A stretch of 16,475 nucleotides of DNA, taken from contig CAZVEH010000051.1 in the NCBI GenBank assembly GCA_964625775.1, positions 1 to 16,475 of the forward strand, written 5' to 3'. The position numbers and the translations under genes are program-made. Within the stretch, counting starts at the first letter, position 1, and each line of letters opens with the position of its first letter. The notes under the pieces are model-generated. The model was not told the DNA's origin. It did no database searches and saw nothing but the letters and a program-made list of their open reading frames with translations. Below are positions 6,951-15,066 of the stretch, in pieces. This stretch comes from GCA-2786165 sp964625775 (GTDB lineage: Bacteria > Pseudomonadota > Gammaproteobacteria > Legionellales > Legionellaceae).

Positions 6951-7163
6951 GTGTAGGTTGGGCCGTTCGGCCCAACATGTACATCTTTAAAAAACGCAAT
7001 GCTTAAAATAGAACGTCTCAGCAAATAGCTCTTACTTTGTAACGACTCACACGTTCGCCCTGAGGAGCCGCCTTTGCGGCGTCTCAAAGGGTAATGCATT
7101 TGAAAGCAAGCCTTCGAGACATATGCCCCGCATCCTCTTCAGGCCGAACGGCCCAACCTACGC
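6951..7163. repeat. 213-bp element of nested inverted repeats
   Basis: The outer arms, 6951-6972 and 7142-7163, are inverted copies with 21 of 22 positions identical. The left arm continues into an 8-bp hairpin (6957-6976). Inside, a second inverted pair (7052-7090 and 7111-7150) shares CGTTCG-CCTGA-GAG at its outer ends and GTCTC-AAGG at its inner ends. It holds its own small stem GCCGC/GCGGC and encloses a roughly 20-nt centre with the palindrome AATGCATT. It has no coding capacity. It looks like a MITE- or BIME-type repetitive element lying between the convergent orphan and ptsH genes. Confidence 0.65.
6957..6976. terminator. hairpin after the orphan gene (possible terminator)
   Basis: GTTGGGCC and GGCCCAAC pair perfectly around a GTTC loop, 9 nt after the stop codon. 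The T-run that follows is weak (ATCTTT), so termination is possible but not clear. The same sequence forms the outer arm of the repeat element at 6951-7163. Confidence 0.45.
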
Positions 7164-7177
7164 AGATCAAAAGTCAT

Positions 7178-7447
7178 TTACTCTTCTTCATGAAAGCGCT
7201 GTTCAATCAACTCAACCAAGGCTTTTTCCATCTCTTCTTCGTCCGGACCATCCATGTGCAGGGTCAATACACTGCCTTTTTTGGCAGCGAGCATCATGAT
7301 GCCCATGATGCTCTTGCCATTGATGGTTTTATTGTCTTTAGAGACGTCTAATTTGCACTGAAACCGTGATGCAGTCGAGACGAATTTGGCTGAAGCTCGA
7401 GCGTGCAATCCCAGTTTATTGATGATGGTGATTTGTAGTTCTCTCAT
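7178..7447 (-). CDS. ptsH: HPr-family phosphocarrier (HPr/NPr)
   Basis: HPr carries phosphate from enzyme I to downstream PTS proteins. The 89-aa protein has the active-site His15 in LGLHARASA and Ser46 in NGKSIMGIMML, the site HPr kinase modifies in organisms that have it. It follows hpf by 12 nt on the same strand, so the two are probably co-transcribed. In many gammaproteobacteria hpf is followed by ptsN, rapZ and ptsO (NPr) in the rpoN operon. This neighbourhood suggests a nitrogen-PTS or regulatory role rather than sugar uptake. ptsN, rapZ and ptsP are not in the window. Whether it is best named ptsH or ptsO cannot be decided from the sequence alone. Confidence 0.9.
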   Translation of the reverse strand: MRELQITIINKLGLHARASAKFVSTASRFQCKLDVSKDNKTINGKSIMGIMMLAAKKGSVLTLHMDGPDEEEMEKALVELIEQRFHEEE

Positions 7448-7459
7448 TTGAAACTCTGG

Positions 7460-7753
7460 TTAAGCGCGATGATCTGCGTGTTTTTCTTTATATTTCTGCA
7501 ATTGTTTTTCTAATTTATCCAGCATCTGATCAATCGAAAGGTACATGTCGGTTGATTCAGCCCTTGCATGCGCTTCAAAATGAGTCATATTCACGGTGCC
7601 TTCAGCAATTTGTTGGGCTTTTTCAACCGTCAAAATGACTGTCATGCTGATAATATGTTGAAAATGGTCGCTTAACTTGGACGATTTGTCGTGGATATGA
7701 GCTTTCAATGCTTCAGTCAATTCAATATTGTGTCCACTGATTTGAATCTTCAT
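7460..7753 (-). CDS. hpf: ribosome hibernation promoting factor (short form)
   Basis: HPF binds the decoding region of idle 30S subunits and promotes inactive 100S ribosome dimers in stationary phase. From this start the protein is 97 aa, the normal size of the short form. It begins MKIQISGHNIELTEAL and contains the DMYLSIDQMLDKLEKQL helix near the end. An open frame extends 14 codons further upstream (to 7795). The internal ATG is preferred because it has a strong ribosome-binding site (CTCCC on the plus strand at 7760-7764, i.e. GGGAG) and gives the family's usual N-terminus. The gene is first of a two-gene unit with ptsH; rpoN, its usual upstream neighbour, is absent. Confidence 0.93.
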   Translation of the reverse strand: MKIQISGHNIELTEALKAHIHDKSSKLSDHFQHIISMTVILTVEKAQQIAEGTVNMTHFEAHARAESTDMYLSIDQMLDKLEKQLQKYKEKHADHRA

Positions 7754-7861
7754 GTTGATCTCCCTTATGTGTTCACTATAAGTGTAAGGGATCAACGCTG
7801 AAATAGCGAATAATCGTCGATGGATTCAGTAAGATTAAGATCTGTAGGGTGTTGATTGTGA

Positions 7862-7887
7862 ATGAGTGGGCTAGAACGCCCACTCAT
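7862..7887. terminator. 10-bp hairpin downstream of rpmG
   Basis: ATGAGTGGGC (7862-7871) and GCCCACTCAT (7878-7887) pair perfectly around a 6-nt loop, 9 nt beyond the rpmG stop. No T-run follows on the minus strand, so it may protect the 3' end or act as a weak terminator. It separates rpmBG from hpf-ptsH. Confidence 0.5.
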
Positions 7888-7896
7888 AGAAAAAAG

Positions 7897-8061
7897 TTAT
7901 TTTACTTTCTTTTCTTTAAAAATCACGTGCTGACGTATGACCGGATCATACATTTTCAGTTCCATCTTTTCAGGATGGTTACGTGGATTTTTGGTTGTTG
8001 TTTTAAAGTATCCAGTACCTGCACTGGATTCCATTTTTACTTTTACAGTAACGGCAGCCAC
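7897..8061 (-). CDS. rpmG: 50S ribosomal protein L33
   Basis: L33 is a small protein of the large subunit near the E site. The reading frame gives 54 aa beginning MAAVTVKVKMESSAGTGYF and ending FKEKKVK, with the family's TTTKNPRNHPEKMELKMYDP centre. It has no Cys pairs, so it is the zinc-free form. The start codon is GTG (CAC at 8059-8061 on the plus strand); an AGGGG lies 8 nt upstream. Starting at the next ATG would cut nine conserved N-terminal residues. It lies 16 nt after rpmB, the usual rpmB-rpmG order. Confidence 0.95.
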   Translation of the reverse strand: MAAVTVKVKMESSAGTGYFKTTTKNPRNHPEKMELKMYDPVIRQHVIFKEKKVK

Positions 8062-8077
8062 TTTAGATTCCCCTTAA

Positions 8078-8314
8078 TTAAATTTTCTCACCTTGTGCAC
8101 GCAAACGCTGCAACACCAGTTCAATACCCAGTTTATCAATGGTTCTCATACCACGAGCACTAAGTTTGAGGGAAACATAGCGATTTTCATTTTCAACCCA
8201 ATACGTATGGGTTTGAATATTTGGTAAAAATCGTCGTTTGGTTTTATTGTTCGCATGTGACACTCGGTTTCCCGTGATCGGACGCTTCCCAGTGACTTGG
8301 CATACTCTTGACAT
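8078..8314 (-). CDS. rpmB: 50S ribosomal protein L28
   Basis: L28 is a structural protein of the large ribosomal subunit. From the ATG at 8314 the protein is 78 aa, the same length as in E. coli, and starts MSRVCQVTGKRPITGN, followed by NNKTKRRFLPNIQ and the VSLKLSARGMRTIDK segment. The frame is open ten codons further upstream, but the chosen start has GGAG about 8 nt before it and the canonical N-terminus. It forms an operon with rpmG. Confidence 0.97.
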   Translation of the reverse strand: MSRVCQVTGKRPITGNRVSHANNKTKRRFLPNIQTHTYWVENENRYVSLKLSARGMRTIDKLGIELVLQRLRAQGEKI

Positions 8315-8396
8315 AATTTCACTCCACATTGAATTTATTTGCACCAGCTTAACTCAAAAATGGTCAATTATGTTGCAAAATAATTTGAAGACGCTC

Positions 8397-8425
8397 TTTA
8401 TATCAAATCAAACTATGAGATGCAA
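8397..8425 (-). promoter_or_regulatory. probable rpmBG promoter
   Basis: On the minus strand, TTGCAT (8420-8425), a 17-nt spacer and TATAAA (8397-8402) are preceded by an extended -10 TG one base upstream of the hexamer. Transcription would start near 8390, leaving a leader of about 75 nt before rpmB. Confidence 0.55.
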
Positions 8426-8493
8426 GAGAATCTTGAAGAATATTGATAAAACTTACGTAACTGATGCAAAACACCAGAATGGTTACCAAAGCC

Positions 8494-9225
8494 CTAGGAT
8501 AAATCGCCGTATAGTGTTTGCATGATGCCCAAGGCTACAATCGCTGCGGTTTCGGTTCGAAGAACACGTGGGCCCAAGCGAATGCTTTGTGCCTGTTGTT
8601 GCATGGCCCACTGTACCTCTTGCTCACTAAAGCCGCCCTCTGGGCCAATGAGCAGTGCCAGCTCAGCTGTATCAAGAGGGATTTGTGGCCAAGACTGTGT
8701 GGCCTTGGGAGATAAAAGAAAACGATGTTGAGCGGCCGTGGTTAGCAGATAATGTTCCAATGAGCACGCTGGATAAAGGATAGGTATGTCGTTGCGTCCT
8801 GATTGCTCGCACGCAGACACAGCGATGGCCTGCCATTGCTGTTGCTTCTTGTGTAATCGTGTTTCATCCAGTCGTACTACACTGCGTTCTGTGAGTAGGG
8901 GTGTGATGCTGGTCACGCCCAATTCAACGGCTTTTTGAATGATCCACTCCATCTTATCACCTTTGGCAATAGCCTGTGCGAGATGAATGGAGCGGGGAGA
9001 TTCTCGATTCACAGCCATCATCGAATCGATACAAACTTGGATGTTTTTCTTGTGCGCAAAGCATATCGTTGCTTTGAATTCGTAGTTATCACCGCGAAAG
9101 AGGTTGAGTTCTGAGCCTACCGGCATGCGCAAAACCAAACCAACATGTTGTGCTGCTGATTCAGACAATGGCACGATATCGCCAGGTTGGTAGGTACCGG
9201 GTTGATAAATGCGGATGGTTCTCAT
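8494..9225 (-). CDS. rsmE: 16S rRNA (uracil-1498-N3)-methyltransferase
   Basis: RsmE methylates N3 of U1498 in 16S rRNA using S-adenosylmethionine. The protein is 243 aa from this start, equal to E. coli RsmE. It has an N-terminal PUA-like part (MRTIRIYQPG, HVGLVLRM) and a C-terminal SPOUT fold with GPEGG at 194-198 and LGPRVLRTETA at 218-228; AVELGV (99-104) and EQSGR (140-144) are also typical. The frame is open upstream to a TTG at 9285, but the ATG at 9225 matches the family N-terminus. The ribosome-binding site here is weak, and a 31-nt hairpin lies 25 nt upstream in the leader. The gene runs divergently from fumC. Confidence 0.93.
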   Translation of the reverse strand: MRTIRIYQPGTYQPGDIVPLSESAAQHVGLVLRMPVGSELNLFRGDNYEFKATICFAHKKNIQVCIDSMMAVNRESPRSIHLAQAIAKGDKMEWIIQKAVELGVTSITPLLTERSVVRLDETRLHKKQQQWQAIAVSACEQSGRNDIPILYPACSLEHYLLTTAAQHRFLLSPKATQSWPQIPLDTAELALLIGPEGGFSEQEVQWAMQQQAQSIRLGPRVLRTETAAIVALGIMQTLYGDLS

Positions 9226-9249
9226 AGACACGACCAAAAAATTTTTTAC

Positions 9250-9280
9250 AAAGGTTAAGTCTATGTTAGACTTCACCTTT
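9250..9280. other. hairpin in the rsmE leader
   Basis: AAAGGT, a mismatch, AAGTCTA, a 3-nt loop, TAGACTT, a mismatch and ACCTTT form a 13-bp stem with one internal mismatch. It lies 25-55 nt before the rsmE start on the minus strand. On the plus strand it is followed by TTC and resembles a terminator, but no plus-strand gene lies upstream. It could control rsmE translation or block reading into fumC. Confidence 0.5.
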
Positions 9281-9492
9281 TTCAAAGGATTTAAGCAAAA
9301 TCAACGGTAAACGCCTCTAAACGATAGACATCCGAGCGCCACGCTTTAAACGCAAAACAGGGATCGATGCTTGATATTCGACCGGATGAATGGCGTACAT
9401 AAGCACAGCAATCAGCTAGACATCAAGCATGTCATGTCGACATTTTAGGTGTGCTACCTTGAGTAAAATCCTGTTTTTTTTTGGAGAGATAC

Positions 9493-10890
9493 ATGACAAA
9501 GGTTCGTTCAGAAACGGATAGTATGGGAGCAATCGATGTTCCTGCCGATAAATATTGGGGTGCGCAAACAGAGCGTTCTCTTCATCATTTTAATATAGGG
9601 CATGACCTCATGCCTATCGAATTGATTCATGCGTTTGGTATTTTAAAAAAAGCGGCTGCTTTGACCAATCAAGCTTTGGGGAAATTGGCAGACGACAAAG
9701 CCGAATTGATTATCAAAGTTGCGGATGAAGTCAGTTCGGGACAATGGGATGCTCATTTTCCTTTGCATGTGTGGCAAACCGGGAGTGGTACGCAAACCAA
9801 TATGAATGTCAACGAAGTGATTTCGAACCGTGCGATTGAATTGGCAGGCGGAGTTATGGGATCGAAACAGCCTATTCATCCCAACGATGACGTGAATATG
9901 TCACAGTCATCTAATGACACATTTCCCACGGCCATGCATATTGCTGCAGCACTGGGTATTCAGCAAACATTGATTCCTGCTGTGACGCAATTACGCGATG
10001 GGTTGGCGGATAAAATGCGGGCGTTTCAAGATATTATTAAAATTGGTCGCACACATTTGCAAGATGCTGTGCCCATGACGCTTGGGCAAGAGTTTTCGGG
10101 ATATGTGGCACAGTTGGATGCTTGCTTGCATCGTTTGAACGAAGTGCTGCCTGAATTGTACGAGTTAGCACTTGGAGGTACGGCGGTGGGCACAGGGTTA
10201 AATACCCATCCGGAGTTCGCAAAGCGTTCTGCAGAACAGATTGCGCGCCTGACCGGGTTGCCTTTTTGCTCAGCACCCAATAAGTTTATGGCGTTGGCCT
10301 CGCATGAAGCGTTAGTGATGGCGCAATCTGTGATGAAGACCCTGGCGTGTGCTCTGATGAAAATTGCCAATGACGTGCGTTGGTTAGGCTCAGGTCCGCG
10401 ATGCGGCTTGGGTGAACTGATACTACCGGAGAATGAACCTGGTTCTTCTATCATGCCAGGTAAAGTCAATCCTACTCAAGCTGAGGCGATGACCATGGTA
10501 TGTGCACAAATCATGGGTGCTGATGTGACGGTGGGTATTGCTGCCAGCCAAGGAAATTTTGAATTGAATGTGTTTAAGCCGGTGATCATTTTCAATGTGA
10601 TGCATTCGATTAATCTTTTGGCGGATACCTGTCTGTCGTTTTTGCAATTCTGTGTCGAGGGATTAGAACCTAATCGCCAAGTTATTGATCATTATCTGCA
10701 TCATTCATTGATGCTGGTTACGGCTTTGAATCAGCATATTGGCTATGATAAAGCGGCTAAAATTGCCAAAACAGCGCATCATGAGCATAGTTCTTTGAAA
10801 GAGGCTGCGGTCAAATTGGGCTTTCTAACGGCACAACAATTTGATGATTTTGTGAAACCAGAGGAGATGGTTGGTTTTCATGACAAATGA
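9493..10890 (+). CDS. fumC: fumarate hydratase, class II
   Basis: FumC interconverts fumarate and malate in the TCA cycle. It is the iron-independent, homotetrameric class. From this ATG the protein is 465 aa (E. coli 467). It shows GSGTQTNMN at 97-105, the catalytic His188 in THLQDAVPMT, and the SSIMPGKVNP signature at 318-327 with catalytic Ser318. Numbering agrees with E. coli FumC. GGAG (9483-9486) lies 6 nt before the ATG. The TTG at 9481 in the same frame precedes that site and is rejected. The fumC end overlaps the trmB start by 11 nt, which suggests translational coupling. Confidence 0.97.
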   Translation: MTKVRSETDSMGAIDVPADKYWGAQTERSLHHFNIGHDLMPIELIHAFGILKKAAALTNQALGKLADDKAELIIKVADEVSSGQWDAHFPLHVWQTGSGTQTNMNVNEVISNRAIELAGGVMGSKQPIHPNDDVNMSQSSNDTFPTAMHIAAALGIQQTLIPAVTQLRDGLADKMRAFQDIIKIGRTHLQDAVPMTLGQEFSGYVAQLDACLHRLNEVLPELYELALGGTAVGTGLNTHPEFAKRSAEQIARLTGLPFCSAPNKFMALASHEALVMAQSVMKTLACALMKIANDVRWLGSGPRCGLGELILPENEPGSSIMPGKVNPTQAEAMTMVCAQIMGADVTVGIAASQGNFELNVFKPVIIFNVMHSINLLADTCLSFLQFCVEGLEPNRQVIDHYLHHSLMLVTALNQHIGYDKAAKIAKTAHHEHSSLKEAAVKLGFLTAQQFDDFVKPEEMVGFHDK

Positions 10891-11596
10891 CAAAACATTA
10901 AGACGCATCAAAAGCTTTGTGTTGCGAGCTGGTCGGCTAAGTCCTAGACAAAAACTTGGATTGGAGCAGTGGTTGCCGAACTATCAACTGACGCTTGAAG
11001 ATGCGCCTTGGAACATGACCGAATGCTTTGGCCGATCAGCTGATGTAGTGATTGAGTTGGGGTTTGGGATGGGCCAGACATTGATTGCCATGGCACAGGC
11101 TCAGCCGCAGATTAATTTTTTGGGTATTGAAGTGCATCAGGCTGGCATTGGTAGCTTGGCTGCCGAATTGCATGACCACGCTATTCAAAATGTACGAATC
11201 GCGCCTTATGATGCTGTGGAAGTGTTGCAGCAGGGTATTGCTGCAGATACGTTGGCTGGGATAAACATCTTTTTTCCCGATCCTTGGCCTAAGTTGCGCC
11301 ACCATAAGCGTCGGTTGATTCAACCTGAGTTTGTAAGTTTGGTGCTTGAAAAAATCAAACCAGGTGGATTCATTCATTTGGCAACCGATTGGCAAGATTA
11401 TGCTATGCATATGTTAGATGTGTTGTCACATCAACCAGATTTGGTCAATCATCAGCCTGGCGGTGGGTTTATTCCAAGACCTGAGTCACGTCCTCTGACG
11501 AAATTTGAACAACGTGGTATGAACTTGGGACATGAAGTATGGGATTTATTGTTTACGCGTAAAATGATGGTTGCACAAAAAGTGCAGACCCCCTAG
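10880..11596 (+). CDS. trmB: tRNA (guanine-46-N7)-methyltransferase
   Basis: TrmB makes m7G46 in the variable loop of many tRNAs. The 238-aa protein has the Rossmann SAM-binding segment (VIELGFGMGQTL, FLGIEVHQAGIGSL), the family signature FFPDPWPKLRHHKRRL, ATDWQDYA, and the C-terminal TKFEQRG. The ATG at 10880 overlaps the end of fumC and has only a weak ribosome-binding site of its own, so coupling to fumC translation is likely. A TTG at 10871, 4 nt after GGAG, is a possible alternative start adding three residues. Confidence 0.95.
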   Translation: MTNDKTLRRIKSFVLRAGRLSPRQKLGLEQWLPNYQLTLEDAPWNMTECFGRSADVVIELGFGMGQTLIAMAQAQPQINFLGIEVHQAGIGSLAAELHDHAIQNVRIAPYDAVEVLQQGIAADTLAGINIFFPDPWPKLRHHKRRLIQPEFVSLVLEKIKPGGFIHLATDWQDYAMHMLDVLSHQPDLVNHQPGGGFIPRPESRPLTKFEQRGMNLGHEVWDLLFTRKMMVAQKVQTP

Positions 11597-11631
11597 AATT
11601 CCTAAATTGAAAAATAATAATCGGAGCACGC

Positions 11632-12792
11632 ATGGGCTGGAATGAGCCAGATAATGACAAGAGCCCTTGGGGTGGGAAATCACAACCGCCTGATTTGGAT
11701 GAAACTTTGAAACAATTGAAAGCCAAATTAAACAAGTTTTTGGGTAAACCAAAACGGGGTAACATCAGTCCACCTTTAGAGTCTTTTTCTTCAAAAGGAG
11801 AGAAATGGTTTGCTTCTATGCTTGCTATAGTCGTTGTGGTCCTGTGGGGATTGTCAGGGATTTTTATCATTGACCCTGCGGAACAGGCAGCAATTTTAAG
11901 ATTTGGTCGATATGTGAAAACAGTTGGCCCAGGGCCGCACTGGATTCCCAGGTTCATTGAATCCAAAGTGGTCTTAAATGTTGACCGTGTTTCGGATTAT
12001 TCTTATTCTGCTCAAATGTTAACCAAGGATGAAAATCTGGTGTCAGTCGCAGTTGCGGTGCAATATCGAATTGGAGATCTGCAGGATTATTTATTTAATA
12101 TTGCTAATGTAGAAGAAAGCTTACAGCAAGCTACTTCAAGTGCATTACGTCAGGTTGTGGGTACTACTACTCTAGATCAACTGATCACTGAAGGTCGGGA
12201 AGCATGGGGATCTAGCGTACAAGATTCGCTGATCAACATACTCGCGCGTTATAAAACAGGGATCGTGATTGTCAACGTATCACCACAGCCTGCGCGTGCG
12301 CCTGAAAATGTGCAAGATGCGTTTGATGATGCCATCAAAGCCCAAGAAGATGAAAAACGATTTAAAGAGCAAGCTCGTGCGTATGCTGCACGTGTCATCC
12401 CTATTGCAGAAGGTAATGCAAAGCGAGTGACAGAAGAAGCCAAAGCTTACGCTCAACAGATTGTGTTAAAAGCAACAGGGGAAACCGCAGGGTTTTTACA
12501 ACTATTACCAGAGTACGAACGTAATCCTTTCGTGCTTCAGGAAAGAATGTATTTAGATACCATGGAGAAAATATTGCAGAAAACCACAAAAATTATTGTG
12601 GACAGTAAATCAGGCTCTCTGTTGTATTTACCTTTGGATAAATTGATGTCGCGAGACATGTTAGATGCTCCTGAGTCTAAACAGAGAGATTCAAACTCAT
12701 CTATGGCGGGTGAGTCACTACAAGCCAATTCATCAGTTATAGATGGACGGCCCATGATAAGGCCTACAGAACAAGAAGGGAGAACTGACTGA
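11632..12792 (+). CDS. hflK: HflK, membrane SPFH/prohibitin-family protein of the FtsH complex
   Basis: HflK forms with HflC a large periplasmic cage around the FtsH protease and modulates degradation of membrane proteins. The 386-aa protein has a Gly/Pro/Asp-rich cytoplasmic N-terminus (WGG at 13-15), one membrane segment at about 62-80, an SPFH (band 7) domain from about 80 to 250, a long Ala/Glu/Lys-rich helix to about 290, and a polar tail rich in Ser. GGAG lies 5 nt before the start. Its TGA stop shares one base with the hflC ATG. It follows trmB by 35 nt, so fumC, trmB, hflK and hflC may form one transcript. The hfq and hflX genes found upstream in E. coli are absent here. Confidence 0.96.
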   Translation: MGWNEPDNDKSPWGGKSQPPDLDETLKQLKAKLNKFLGKPKRGNISPPLESFSSKGEKWFASMLAIVVVVLWGLSGIFIIDPAEQAAILRFGRYVKTVGPGPHWIPRFIESKVVLNVDRVSDYSYSAQMLTKDENLVSVAVAVQYRIGDLQDYLFNIANVEESLQQATSSALRQVVGTTTLDQLITEGREAWGSSVQDSLINILARYKTGIVIVNVSPQPARAPENVQDAFDDAIKAQEDEKRFKEQARAYAARVIPIAEGNAKRVTEEAKAYAQQIVLKATGETAGFLQLLPEYERNPFVLQERMYLDTMEKILQKTTKIIVDSKSGSLLYLPLDKLMSRDMLDAPESKQRDSNSSMAGESLQANSSVIDGRPMIRPTEQEGRTD

Positions 12793-13703
12793 TGAAAGCA
12801 AGCAAACTAGTCATGAGCACGATATTTGTTCTCGTTTTTTTGATCATAGCGACTTCGATTTTTACGGTTCGACAGGGCCAGCATGCGATTGTATTGAGAT
12901 TAGGTCGTTTGGTGAATGATCCTCAAACCAATGCGTGCTTGATACTTGCACCTGGATTGCATGCCAAACTGCCCTTTATTGAAAGTGTGCGTATATTCGA
13001 TACCAGACTTCAGACTTTGGATATCAAATCATCACGAATCGTGACCAAAGAGAAAAAGGATGTGATGGTTGATTACTATGTCAAATGGAAAATTGAAGAT
13101 TTGGCTCGGTATTTTAAATCAACCGGTGGCAATGCATTCAAAGCTGAAACCTTGTTGGAACAACAGTTGAATACGTCATTGCGAGCGCAATTCGGAAAAC
13201 GTACTATTTCAGATGTGGTGTCAGGCGGACGTGATGATCTGATGGATGTGCTGCGCGAGGGCGCAGAACGTCAAGCCAGCGAACTGGGGGTGCATGTGGT
13301 GGATGTGCGGATCAAAGGCATTGAGTTGCCAGCCAATACCAGCAATGCCATTTATCAAAGAATGCGCGCTGATATGCAAAAAATTGCCAATCACCATCGA
13401 GCGGATGGTCATGCCAAAGCGGAAGAAATTTCCGCCATGGCAGATGCCGAAGTAACCGTATTGCTAGCAACCGCAAGAAGTGAGGGGCAAGTCATTCGCG
13501 CAGAAGGCCAAGCCAAAGCCGCTGAGATATATGCCAATGCTTTTGGTAAGAATAAAGATTTTTTTGCTTTTTATCGTAGTTTGAAGGCTTATGAGGGCAG
13601 TTTTACAAGTAAGCAGGATGTCTTGGTATTGGATCAAAATAATGACTTCTTTAATTATTTCCGTTCTATGACCGGGTCTCGTTCTACAGTGTCGAAACAA
13701 TAA
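12792..13703 (+). CDS. hflC: HflC, membrane SPFH/prohibitin-family partner of HflK
   Basis: HflC alternates with HflK in the FtsH-associated membrane cage. The 303-aa protein has an N-terminal membrane anchor (about 8-25), an SPFH domain starting at VRQGQHAIVLRLGRL, and the helical RAEGQAKAAEIYANAFGKN segment near the end typical of HflC. Start and hflK stop overlap by one base (ATGA-type junction), implying coupled translation and equal amounts of the two partners. Confidence 0.96.
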   Translation: MKASKLVMSTIFVLVFLIIATSIFTVRQGQHAIVLRLGRLVNDPQTNACLILAPGLHAKLPFIESVRIFDTRLQTLDIKSSRIVTKEKKDVMVDYYVKWKIEDLARYFKSTGGNAFKAETLLEQQLNTSLRAQFGKRTISDVVSGGRDDLMDVLREGAERQASELGVHVVDVRIKGIELPANTSNAIYQRMRADMQKIANHHRADGHAKAEEISAMADAEVTVLLATARSEGQVIRAEGQAKAAEIYANAFGKNKDFFAFYRSLKAYEGSFTSKQDVLVLDQNNDFFNYFRSMTGSRSTVSKQ

Positions 13704-13769
13704 TGGGCTTACCTTTGGTGAGTGATGCATCAACCGATATCGCTTTAGGGTTTAAATGAAGAGTAGATT

Positions 13770-15065
13770 ATGATTAAAAATATTGTAGTACTTGGCACAC
13801 AGTGGGGTGACGAGGGCAAAGGAAAAATTGTTGATTTACTGACACAAGATGCTCAAGCGGTGGTTCGTTACCAGGGTGGACATAATGCTGGTCACACTTT
13901 AAAGATCAATGGTCAAAAAACGGTGTTGCATTTAGTTCCTTCAGGAATTTTGCGAACGCATGTCCGTTGTTATATCGGTAACGGAGTGGTGGTTTCTCCT
14001 GAAGCATTGATTCATGAAATCAATACGTTAGAACAGGCGGGACTTGATGTGCGAAGTCGTCTAAGAATTTCTGCAGCTTGCCCTTTGATTTTACCCTGTC
14101 ACGTTGCCCTGGATAAAGCTCGTGAATCACGTCATACGCAGATTGGTACAACAGGACGAGGAATCGGTCCTGCTTATGAAGATAAAGTGGCGCGGCGAGC
14201 TCTGAAAATCAATGATTTACTCCATCTGGATCGTTTTGAGAAAAAGTTGATTGATCTTCTGGAATATCATAATTTTATGCTGACCCAATATTATAAACAG
14301 CCTAGTATTGATGCGCAGCCTATTTTGGAGGATGCCCGGGCGTGGGCTGAGATGTTGCAACCGATGATCATCGATGTCACCACGGCGATTCATGAGCACC
14401 GTGAGCGTAAAGATGTGATTTTATTTGAAGGTGCACAAGGTGTGTACTTGGATATTGATCACGGTACTTATCCGTTTGTGACCTCTTCAAATACCTGTGT
14501 CGGCAGCGTGACCAATGGATCTGGACTGGGTCCACGTGATCTAGATTATATTTTGGGGATCACCAAAGCCTATACCACGAGAGTGGGATCTGGCCCATTT
14601 CCTACAGAATTGCATGATGATATTGGTCAACAAATAGCAACACGTGGGGTGGAGTTTGGCGCAACCACTGGCCGGGCACGTCGTTGTGGTTGGTTTGACG
14701 CGGTCTTGGTGAAGCGTGCGATTGAGTTGAACAGTATCACTGGATTATGTCTTACCAAATTAGACGTTTTAGATGGTTTGACGGACATTAAAGTGGCTGT
14801 TGCTTATGTGGACAAACAAGGTAAACGCTATGAGCGCCCCCCAGCTGCTGCAGAAGATTTTCTGGACTTAGAACCTATCTATGAAACCCTACCCGGTTGG
14901 CAAGATTCTACTGTAGATGTCACAAGCTTTGATGCGCTGCCGCAGAATGCACGCGCTTATATTGCTTATTTGGAGCGGTTGCTCAATATTCCAATTGATA
15001 TGATTTCTACTGGTCCTGAACGTGATGCGACTATTATGAAAAACAAGATACTAGATAGAGCCTAA
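13770..15065 (+). CDS. purA: adenylosuccinate synthetase
   Basis: PurA joins IMP and aspartate with GTP to adenylosuccinate, the first committed step from IMP to AMP. The 431-aa protein (E. coli 432) shows the GTP-binding GTQWGDEGKGK at 9-19 with catalytic Asp14, the catalytic His42 in GGHNAGHT, TTGRGIGPAYEDKVARR, FEGAQGVYLDIDHGTYP, and TGRARRCGWFD. It lies 66 nt after hflC, as in E. coli, where purA follows hflKC. The ribosome-binding site is weak (GAAGAG). The stop codon is one base before the start of the CAP-domain gene. Confidence 0.98.
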   Translation: MIKNIVVLGTQWGDEGKGKIVDLLTQDAQAVVRYQGGHNAGHTLKINGQKTVLHLVPSGILRTHVRCYIGNGVVVSPEALIHEINTLEQAGLDVRSRLRISAACPLILPCHVALDKARESRHTQIGTTGRGIGPAYEDKVARRALKINDLLHLDRFEKKLIDLLEYHNFMLTQYYKQPSIDAQPILEDARAWAEMLQPMIIDVTTAIHEHRERKDVILFEGAQGVYLDIDHGTYPFVTSSNTCVGSVTNGSGLGPRDLDYILGITKAYTTRVGSGPFPTELHDDIGQQIATRGVEFGATTGRARRCGWFDAVLVKRAIELNSITGLCLTKLDVLDGLTDIKVAVAYVDKQGKRYERPPAAAEDFLDLEPIYETLPGWQDSTVDVTSFDALPQNARAYIAYLERLLNIPIDMISTGPERDATIMKNKILDRA

Positions 15066-15066
15066 C

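Noticed and set aside
7094..7351. Plus-strand open frame of 85 codons across the repeat element and ptsH
   Set aside because: It starts inside the nested repeat and continues antisense to a clear HPr gene.
9250..9280. Plus-strand Rho-independent terminator
   Set aside because: Shape and T-run fit, but no plus-strand gene lies upstream to be terminated; recorded as a leader hairpin instead.
9226..9285. Longer rsmE start at a TTG, adding 20 residues
   Set aside because: The added residues cover the hairpin and are not part of the family; the ATG at 9225 gives the E. coli length and N-terminus.
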